Positions 56,720-64,000 of a stretch of 64,000 bases of DNA are shown here, piece by piece. The DNA lies in assembly GCA_001574975.1 (NCBI GenBank), contig KQ965757.1, positions 296,960 through 360,959 of the forward strand, written 5' to 3'. The DNA is from Gonapodya prolifera JEL478. Its lineage: Eukaryota; Monoblepharomycota; Monoblepharidomycetes; Monoblepharidales; Gonapodyaceae. The notes under the pieces were generated by a model that worked only from the letters and a program-made list of their open reading frames with translations, did no database searches and was not told the origin of the DNA. The position numbers and the translations under genes were made by a program. Within the stretch, counting starts at the first letter, position 1. Each line of letters begins with the position of its first letter.

Positions 56720-59027
56720 ATGCAAAGCAAAAGCTCGACACAGGACTGGCAATCGTTCGTGAAAACCGTGAGTGGAGGCCAGCATAACGGCCCCTCGCTA
56801 TCGGTCTGCGAAACAGCTTCAAGTCACACCCCGCCTGTTTTGGTATCGATCCAGGTCCAACATGACTACTGCGATTCCAGGATCCCCGCCGATTGGAAGA
56901 TCGCCGCTGATGTTCTCGCCCAGGCGACCGATGTCGACATTACAAAGCGAATCCCGACCCATCTCTCGCCAAAGGAGGTGGAAATTACAGGAAAGACCGC
57001 ATCAGAGGTAGTTCTTTTACTTTCCGTTGTCGATTCCACGGGGACTAATAGTGCGGTTTAGCTCGTCGGCCTCTTGGCATCCGGCGCCCTGACCTCCGTG
57101 GAGGTCACTCGAGCCTTCTGCCACCGCGCAGCCGTCGCACACCAATATTTGAACTGTCTCACTGTGGTTCTGTTCGATCAGGCCCTGAAGAAGGCCCAGG
57201 AATACGACGACTACTTAAAATCCACCGGAAAAACTAAAGGCCCTCTTCACGGACTGCCCGTTTCTATCAAAGGTACACAACTAGTTTCAGTGTTTGATAG
57301 TGCCATGATATCTCACTATCTCTTTTTTGTTGATTTGTTAGAGGAGCACGGGATGGCGGGAACTCTCACGACTTGGGGATTCGTGCAATGGGCAAGAGAC
57401 GGGCCCGACACGACCGACTCCGCCGTCGTCAAGACCCTCAACATGGCCGGTGCCAACATTTTTTGCAAGACCAACGGTATGCTGGTCATGACGCCTCCCG
57501 AGTGAATTGCCGGTCCTTTAATTTCTTTCTTTTGTCTCCATCTAGTGCCCCAATCCCTCCTCAGTTTCGAATCCTACAATGTCGTGTGGGGTCGCGCGCT
57601 GAGCCCATTTAACCGTAAAGTCGTTCCCGGAGGAAGTTCCGGTGGCGAGGGCTGTTTGATCGGCGCTGGTGGAAGTCCGCTGGGGGTGAGTGGAATCTTC
57701 CGAATAGCAAATTAAGTTCTTCGGTGGCTTATTGCTTCTGCTCATATCTACTTACAGGTTGGATCTGACATTGGTGGCTCTATACGTGTACCCTCCTCCA
57801 TCAACGGTCTGGTGCGTACTCGAACATGTAACACCGTCCATTAAAATCCATAGAATGGTTTTGTTCCTGAACGCCATCTCCACAGTACGGTCTCAAACCC
57901 TCTACCCGCCGATTTGCGTACAGTGGCAGCAAAGCTGCAATCATAGGGGCCCCTGACGCAGTTCTGCCCGTCAACGGACCCCTGGGAAGGTCTGTCGAGG
58001 ACATCGAACTGTATACCCGCGTGCAGTGCGACATTGAAGGGTGGCGATTGGACCGTGAGTTAGGAAAAGTCGCTTCCCGCTTATTGAGGTTGAGGCTCCA
58101 TTGGGTCTTATTAATAAACCTCATCATATGTAGCAAACGTCCTTCCTCGCCCCTACGTCAAGCCCACACTCCCTGCCAAGCTTCGTGTGGGGTACATTTT
58201 GGACAATGGCGTTTGTACACCCGTCGGTCCCGTGGAACGAGCGGTGCGAACGGTCGTCGCCGGCTTGGAAAAGACCGGCCACACGGCGATGGAACTGGAC
58301 TTCAAAGCTGGTGGTGAGATGCTTGGTCTGACTGTGAGTAAATTTGCAATGCATTAAGATTTTGGGTTTGGTGGAGCTGCTTTGGTAACGTGTTAATGGA
58401 CATCGTCATCTCAGGTTGATTTTCTTGGATGCTACAACAAGAGCGTAGTCGAAATAGTCGAAAAAGGGGAGTGTTGTTGAATGATTTCGCGCGACTGGAA
58501 CGCTCACAAAGTATTGTGCGCGATCGCGACTCGGTACCGATTTTGTTATTGCAGGCGGAGAAGGCTTCATTGAATCTGTCAAGGGGCTTTTTGTCCACCA
58601 ACGTCCGCCCCCGGACGTTGCCGAGCTCTGGCCGAAAATTGCGCAGCGGGAAGGACTTAAGCAACTTTTCCTCTCCATCTTCGAGGACAACAACCTCGAC
58701 TTTATCGTTGCGCCCGTCATCGGACTTCCAAGCTACCCGCACGATCGCAGCTTCGACGCAATCGCGGCAGGGTCATACACAATGGCGTTCAACCTGCTTG
58801 ACTTGCCCGTGGGGGTGGTTCCCGTCACGTTCGTGACGCCAGAGGACAAACCCAATGAGAAACGCGTGGGGCGGCACCCGTTGGAGCAAGCTGTGTACGA
58901 TATGTTCGAGAGCGATTTTGAGAGTTTTGTGAACGTGCCGATCGGGGTGCAGGTTGTGGGCAGGAGGGGATTCGAGGAGTGGGTTATTGAGTGTATGAAG
59001 GTGGTGGATAAGGCGCGGGCGCTGTAA
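56720..59027 (+). CDS. Amidase signature family enzyme
   Basis: Exons read in frame: 56720-56767, 56855-57007, 57062-57272, 57342-57476, 57546-57685, 57758-57811, 57886-58054, 58134-58333, a segment from 58415, and 58555-59027. The Ser-cisSer-Lys triad is present: Lys in HGLPVSIK, cis-Ser in VPGGSSGGEG, and nucleophilic Ser in GSDIGGSIR. Later blocks include YGLKPSTRRF, GPLGRSVEDIELY, LDFIVAPVIGLPSYPHD and NVPIGVQVVGRRGFEEWV, as in fungal acetamidase/general amidases. It should hydrolyse amides to acid and ammonia, in the cytosol. The junction between the 58415 segment and 58555 was not resolved: the phase needs one leftover base and no strong donor was found. The start is the first ATG giving a frame-matching first exon. 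Confidence 0.8.
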
Positions 59028-59510
59028 CTTATGAGGCGTGTTAGTTTATCACAATTATGTAAGCCCGGCCGGGGACCCATCAATAGTATTTACGCGGACT
59101 GACCCTATGACTTCTGTCCTATGTTACGCTGTCGGTACCGAAAGGGGTATTGACATGGTAGAGTTGCCGGCCAACGTGCGGAGGGATCATCGTGAAGTAA
59201 ATGTTATATGGTTTTCGAAGGCACTGTACGCTTCAGCCTTCAGTAGTTTCCATCCCTTGACAGGTCCATAAGCATGTATGTTTGATGGCTCACCGAAGTA
59301 AATTGCGGGGATGAAGTGAAAAGGTATCGGAGTTGTCCCCCTCTTATCTCGTGGATGGAAGGCCGCTGCGCGGTCTGCTCTACCTGGATGTCCTCATGGC
59401 GAGGTTGTGATGAATTGCATGCTCGTGATACAAAACTATTTTTGGCTTGAGACCGAAGGAAGACGGGGACTATCCGAACTGGACTCGGACTTTGAATTTT
59501 TGCCCCAATT
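59028..59510. other. Intergenic, with dispersed repeat
   Basis: No gene. Contains the second copy of the 30-base repeat. Confidence 0.4.
59361..59390 (+). repeat. 30-base dispersed repeat, copy 2
   Basis: Same as 54788-54817 except one base; followed in both places by unrelated sequence. Confidence 0.7.
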
Positions 59511-60755
59511 TTGTATAGCGCCCCACACGTGAGCTCCGACTGGAAAGATGTGTGGGCGTCGTGTGCAGCCGCTGTTCACATTGACTTGGACGGGGACTTG
59601 AAGTCTAACGTTGATCAAGTGTACTCGTCGGATGTCATTCCCGTCATCTGGCGGACCTTGGGTAGCAAATCAGGCTCCTTGGGGCTCATCAAGGGCCGGA
59701 CAGTGAATCTAAACTTTCTTGACATCAGTTTCAACGTGATGTCCAACCTTCGCCACACGAAACAAGCGTTGGCTGACTTCGCGAACAGCCACGCAAATAT
59801 CCGTGCAGTTACCCTCAACGGTATCTCTGCGGTATCCTGTATATCAGAACCTCAGAAGTATGATGGTATGGGATATCTGCAGTCATGGCATAACGTCAAC
59901 ACGGTTACTCTCGCAAATGTCCAGCTCAGTGTTGTGATGCCAGTTGAAAGGGAGCACTTAACGAACTTACGTTGCTCCTTGACAACATTCCCCCAGGCCA
60001 AGGTGTTTCAGGGTGTGATTATACACAACAGCAACTCAAGGGACTGGATCATGCGGTTCAGTGATGCGGAAAGCAGATCCCGCGTTAAGACTGCTATGGT
60101 CACTGTCAGGGAGATGGAGACGATCCAACCATCCCTCAAATCCATCTGACCCAACTGCCTCTTCTCCTTTTTGTCTGTCTTCCCAAAGATGAACGAGTTC
60201 GGCGTCCTTCCTCTCGGCAGCCTCGTCTCACCTTACGAGTGATCGGCCGCAATTCACACCCTTCATTGGGGAGCCGGGCGACCCGACGATCCCACTACCA
60301 CATCTCACAGCACTGCACCTCGAAGTGCAATCGCACAGTGGCAACATCGGGGAGCCATTCCCTTCGGACATGGGCACGACATGGAATGGATCAAAAGGGC
60401 GCTACCAAATCTCTGAAGTATCCTTCTACGTGTCGCGCTCGTCGAGGATGTACGCAATGCCAAGTCGGAGTTGCAAAGCTGCCGCAAGGCAGTGGATTTG
60501 GCTATCGAAACAATCTCGAATCCGATGCACGTCTCGGTGTCCCCAGTGGGAGGGTGCACTGTCGTTGTTACGGTGGTGGAGTACAGGTCGGAATTGGCGA
60601 CGGTGGCTGCGACGGACGCGGACGTAATGCAAACGCAGGAGGACGTTGCAGAAAGCGATGAAGGGCTTGCTCAGAAGTCGCTCGAGATGTTGCAGGAAGG
60701 ACTGAAGGGTGTGGATCATCTGAAGGCGAAGAATGCGAAATTGTGTTGGGACTGA
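59511..60755 (+). pseudogene. F-box-associated family, copy 1
   Basis: The first ORF (to 60149) reads VWASCAAAVHIDLDGDLKSN, VIPVIWRTLGSKSGSLGLIK, GRTVNLNFLDISFNVMSNLR, ALADFANSHANIRAVTLNGI and ends at a TGA. After a break, an Ala/Glu-rich helical end (KAVDLAIETISNPMHVSVSP; GGCTVVVTVVEYRSELATVA) runs to 60755. Both parts have diverged copies further right (61165-61952 inverted, 62683-62829 direct). Beta-strand/leucine periodicity suggests an LRR-like sensor part of an F-box family, because an F-box start lies at 61110, but no F-box is joined to this copy. Confidence 0.4.
60105..60437 (+). repeat. Inverted repeat, left arm
   Basis: Near-identical to the reverse complement of 61165-61480, including GATCGGCCGCAATTCACACC and ATCAAAAGGGCGCTACCAAA; the best-conserved part is 60242-60437, with a few small indels. 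The space between the arms is about 730 bases. Confidence 0.85.
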
Positions 60756-60970
60756 ACAAAGGAACGTGGAGTATTGCTCGACGTCAGGCCGTGTGGATGT
60801 TAATGACTCACCGAAGCTATTCCAGCGTGGTTAAAATAATGAAAGTAGCTTATACTTTTTTTCTTTTTGGTAAGGTTGTTGTTACTATAATATAGTCTAG
60901 TATTGTAATTAGATGTCGACCAACCGAACGCTATCCACGAAATTCACCGCGATCGTCAGCCGGCCATTGC

Positions 60971-61165
60971 GTGGAAAGTATTGACGCACGCACAATCTCA
61001 ATGAGGGAGCCGCGGGTCCGCTCACTCCCCGAAATGCGACTCTCCAAATCCTCTATGGTTCACCATTCACGGCGAGCAACACGACATCTTCCTCACCAGC
61101 ATACAATTCACGATCTCCCTCTCGAAGTTTTGTACCATATCATCGCGGACATTTACGACCATGTC
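60971..61165 (+). pseudogene. F-box N-terminal fragment
   Basis: A plus-strand ORF ends HTIHDLPLEVLYHIIADIYD, a normal first half of an F-box, then meets the inverted-repeat junction at about 61165 and stops. The rest of the protein is absent in this orientation. Confidence 0.45.
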
Positions 61166-61480
61166 GACGCGTAGAAGGATACTTCAGAGATTTGGTAGCG
61201 CCCTTTTGATCCATTCCATTGTCGTGCCCATGTCCGAAGGGAATGGCTCCCCGATGTTGCCACTGTGCGATTGCACTTCGAGGTGCAGTGTTGTGAGATG
61301 GGATCGTCGGGTCGCCCGGCTCCCCAATTAAGGGTGTGAATTGCGGCCGATCACATCTATGGTGAGACGAGGCTGCCGAGAGGAAGGACACCGAACAAGT
61401 TTGGGAAGACAGAAAGAGCGTAGAATAGACAGTTGGGCCAGAGGGATTTAACGGATGGTTCGATTGCCTCCATCTCCTTG
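61165..61480 (-). repeat. Inverted repeat, right arm
   Basis: Reverse complement of the left arm at 60105-60437. Its inner end coincides with the point where the F-box fragment at 60971-61165 is cut. Confidence 0.85.
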
Positions 61481-61952
61481 ACGGTGAGAAGAAGTAAGAA
61501 CGGTCCGGGATGCGGGACCGAGTCTTCAAATCAACAAACTGATTCATGCGGTCCCTTACTAAGTGGCTTGGTATGATCATGCCGTGCGAAACATCGGCCT
61601 TTGGGAACATTCGCGACACGCAAAAAAAGTTCCTGACGTGAACTGCTCCCTCATGAGAACTGTTAGGTACACTCGCGCGAGTAACAATGTCCACCTTGCG
61701 CCATTCCAGACATCTCTCACCATTAATACCCCCAAAGTCCGACACCCATGGTGCCGTAAAGATGTCCACAAGGGTAACAGTCCGGTGGGTAACATGACTG
61801 TTGGCGAAGTCGCCTCGCAATTGTCTGCGATGGTTGGAAATGGTGACACGGCCACCCAAAATAATCGCAAGGAAATTCATATCCACAAGGCGTCCCTCAA
61901 TGAGTCCAGAGGAACCAATGTTGGTACCGAGGTTCTGCCAGATAAGTGTCAT
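61165..61952 (-). pseudogene. F-box-associated family, copy 2 (inverted)
   Basis: A single 270-codon frame reads LIWQNLGTNIGSSGLIEGRL, DFANSHVTHRTVTLVDIF, FPKADVSHGMIIPSH and then non-conserved sequence. The first 170 codons align with copy 1 (GSLGLIKGRTV; ADFANSHANIRAVTLNGI; FPQAKVFQGVIIH). The last 100 codons are simply the repeat arm read through, since the homologous stop of copy 1 is mutated. A diverged, inverted duplicate. Confidence 0.45.
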
Positions 61953-61984
61953 GACGTCTCTGTGTGAGGGGGAGCGGGCGGGGG

Positions 61985-62150
61985 TTGCTGAGTGAGTCCG
62001 AGGGCACGCGACCAGCGTGCGAGAGAGCCGAGAACGAGTACGAGAGAGTCGAGAGAGAGACCCGAGAGCCGAGAGGTCACGCCAAGTGACCGGAGAGACG
62101 AGCGAGACGAGGGGACGAGATGAGCGAGCGAGAGTGAGGATCGAAGTCGG
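61985..62150 (+). repeat. GA-rich low-complexity tract
   Basis: Purine-rich run of GAGAGNCGAGA-like units (for example ACGAGAGAGTCGAGAGAGAG), just before a position with an ambiguous base (62199). Not coding in any convincing way. Confidence 0.8.
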
Positions 62151-62195
62151 AACTTATTTTGTAGCAGTTTACATTCATTTATAAATCGCCAGATT

Positions 62196-62829
62196 CTANT
62201 TTACGCTAAGAGGGTGAAGTCCAACAGCTGGGTGAAGTCCAAAAGCTTCCGGATTTGATGAATCGTGGTGCCAAAGGTTGGCCACAGCAACTTGCGAGGG
62301 AGCTCGCCCAAGCCCCTCGCATCTGCAATCGGTAACAGACTCCAAATCCGTATCTAAATCGATATAAACCTTCACTACACATGACATCCATGCAATTCTC
62401 AAGCCGGAGCTCGTATCCTGCAAGGGTAATGGAAGGATTTGCGGTAGAAACTTGTAGCAAGAGAAGTTCCTGCCGCCAACCACAGCCTGTGCGCCTGTTT
62501 CGATCCGAAATTCCCGAAAGTTTGCAGTGCGAGGGTGCAAAACATACCGACTTCGCCATCTGGACATCCAGGTATCGCAGACCGTGCAGCAGCGCTCAAT
62601 CCACGACAAAGGAGTGGTACAACGAAGACAGTTTTGGGACGTAAAAGGCGGATGATACGTCGGAGTGGCTGGGCTGTCGGAATGCGGTGGATTTGGCAAT
62701 CGAAACCATCTTGAATGCGATGCACGACTCGGTGTCGACCCCATTGGGAGGGTGCACTGTTGTCCTCACGGAGGTGGAGTACTGGTCGGAATCGGCAACA
62801 GATGCAGTGGTGGATGTGGACGAAGCGTG
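62196..62829. pseudogene. F-box-associated family, copy 3 fragments (both strands)
   Basis: The minus strand at about 62230-62400 reads CVVKVYIDLDTDLESVTD, like CAAAVHIDLDGDLKSNVD of copy 1. The plus strand at 62683-62829 reads NAVDLAIETILNAMHDSVST and GGCTVVLTEVEYWSESATDA to a TGA, matching the copy 1 tail at 60483-60630. The two parts point in opposite directions, so this is a scrambled relic. Confidence 0.45.
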
Positions 62830-63226
62830 ATTGCAAGAGAGGTGCAGTGTGTTTGTTGTATGTAGATTGATGAAACCATTGAAAAACGAAGAAACCAAAC
62901 CAAACATGCATAAGAAAAAAAATGCATATATTCACTGCCCGCGACACTGAAACGCGCGCATGCAAAAGTTCTACTCATACTATCACGAACGGGTTTTCGT
63001 GCTCGCGCTCGTGCTCTGATACACAGAGTTTTCCAAACGCCTCCCGCCACGAGAATGCAAATAACGGTACCGAAAAAGGCTTTCAACGTCCGACAGAAAG
63101 AAGCTGATACCGGGGGACGATGCAGACGTCGCTCCGATCCGGGGTAGTGAATGACCAACAATCCAAGCAAACAAACACTCCCGCCCACGCATTTCGCACC
63201 GCCCAACAGAACGCCCAACAGGGCGC
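62830..63226. other. Intergenic
   Basis: No gene seen; 3' side of the glycoside hydrolase. Confidence 0.4.
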
Positions 63227-64000
63227 TCACAACGCGGCGCCAAACGCAGTAACAATGACCGCACCCACGACGCCGCTCCATGTCCACGCCGCCGTCGCCA
63301 CTTTCAACGCAGCACCCGTCTTCGTGCCCGTCGTTCCAGCCGAGCTCGATCCCGTCGCGCTGGCGGTGCCGCCAGCGGAAAGCGAGGCGGAGGTGGGTTT
63401 CTTGGTGGGCGAGGAGCCCGTCGCGGAGGATTTGGACGTGGTGGCGTTGTAGGCGAGGACGACAAAGTTTCCGCTGCGGTGGGTAGGGTGTGGAAGGTTC
63501 GAGTGATGTTTCAAAGGTGTAGAGGGGGTGGGAAGACGGAAGAGGGAGAGACTCACTTGGAGAATACGAGCCGGTCGGTCGGCATGTCAGCCAGGAATGC
63601 GGCGCGCGTGGCGGTGTCCATCGTGTACGCTAATTGGGCGAACCAACATACGTCAGTACCACTCATAACAATCCGCAACCCCACCCCCCTACCCTACTCA
63701 CAGAAATCCTCAATCACGCCCGGAATCGTGTCCTCCTTCTGCCACTCAAACAGCCACGTGCTCTTGTAGTTCGGGAACGCGTCAAACACCGCCGACGAGA
63801 GCGTTTGGCGCCACCAGGCTTGTTTCAGGGCCAGGCGGGTCGCGTTGGCGGTTGCGGCGGGGTAGGTTATGTCTGTTTGCGGGGAGGGATGGCGGCGGAA
63901 GGGGGGAAGGGGAGGAAGGGTGGTGTCAGGCGGAAACAAGCGCGAACAAGAAGCGAAGACCAAATACGCACGCATCACACTCGTCTCAGCCAAACAAAAC
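63227..64000 (-). CDS. Secreted GH26-like glycoside hydrolase, C-terminal part
   Basis: The minus-strand exon from the window edge reads DITYPAATANATRLALKQAW, RQTLSSAVFDAFPNYKSTWL and FEWQKEDTIPGVIEDF. It splices to YTMDTATRAAFLADMPTDRL and then to GNFVVLAYNATTSK with a Ser/Thr-rich linker. The chain ends in a hydrophobic stretch (SGVVGAVIVTAFGAAL) at the very C-terminus, typical of a GPI-anchor signal. The KQAWWRQ and FPNYKxxxLFEWxKxED pattern is as in fungal GH26-like (beta-mannanase type) proteins; the catalytic residues lie outside the window. A wall- or membrane-anchored secreted enzyme is likely. The family call is moderately confident. Confidence 0.55.

Noticed and set aside
61985-62150. 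GA-rich tract as a telomere or centromere repeat
   Set aside because: No fixed unit length and no telomere-like hexamer; simple low-complexity purine tract.
1-64000. CRISPR array, tRNA or rRNA genes
   Set aside because: No regularly spaced direct repeats with spacers, no tRNA cloverleaf-like segments with box A/B that I could support, and no rRNA-like sequence.

Overview
The window looks like nuclear DNA of a chytrid-type fungus. Genes are split by many short GT-AG introns (mostly 50-100 nt, donors usually GTGAGT or GTAAGT). The gene set is fungal: a myosin-motor chitin synthase, PNO1, a DUF4436 membrane protein, a CDKN3-like phosphatase and F-box families. The genus assignment is inference. 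Every gene was read by hand-splicing the raw sequence, and exon positions are given where the reading frame closes. There are ambiguous bases at 9250 and 62199 and a 19-base run of N at 17729-17747.

Layout. 0-4 kb: the tail of an RBM42-like RNA-binding protein, decayed F-box/Cys-rich genes and a frame-broken ankyrin gene. 4.3-6.3 kb: a dual-specificity-type phosphatase. 7.1-14.1 kb: a complete 12-exon chitin synthase with an N-terminal myosin motor and a C-terminal DEK_C domain. 15-20.5 kb: an F-box/Cys-rich gene that runs directly into a 5'-truncated amino-acid permease pseudogene, then a decayed unknown gene. 21-28.4 kb: two minus-strand GH18-like receptor genes. 28.8-30.7 kb: scraps of an MFS transporter, a membrane protein and an O-methyltransferase joined together. 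30.8-42.5 kb: three plus-strand single-pass receptors (signal peptide, Cys-rich PAN-like domain, Ser/Pro stalk, membrane helix, cytoplasmic SH3), interrupted by a DUF4436 gene. 42.8-48.9 kb: an intact catechol-O-methyltransferase-like gene, PNO1 and two dienelactone hydrolase genes (one frameshifted). 51-56.3 kb: a third, intact GH18-like receptor and a decayed fourth copy. 56.7-59 kb: an amidase. 59.5-63 kb: scrambled, partly inverted copies of another F-box-type family. 63.2-64 kb: the C-terminus of a secreted glycoside hydrolase.

The most interesting content is a pair of receptor-like families. The GH18-like proteins keep the chitinase fold but all three have lost the catalytic glutamate. 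Each has a signal peptide, one membrane helix, an acidic juxtamembrane stretch, a long Pro/Ser-rich tail and a conserved C-terminal peptide. The neighbouring SH3 receptors carry a cytoplasmic SH3 domain that could in principle bind such proline-rich tails. Together with the chitin synthase this suggests a cell-surface chitin-sensing locus. Pairing and function are inference; the domain architecture and the residue losses are read directly from sequence.
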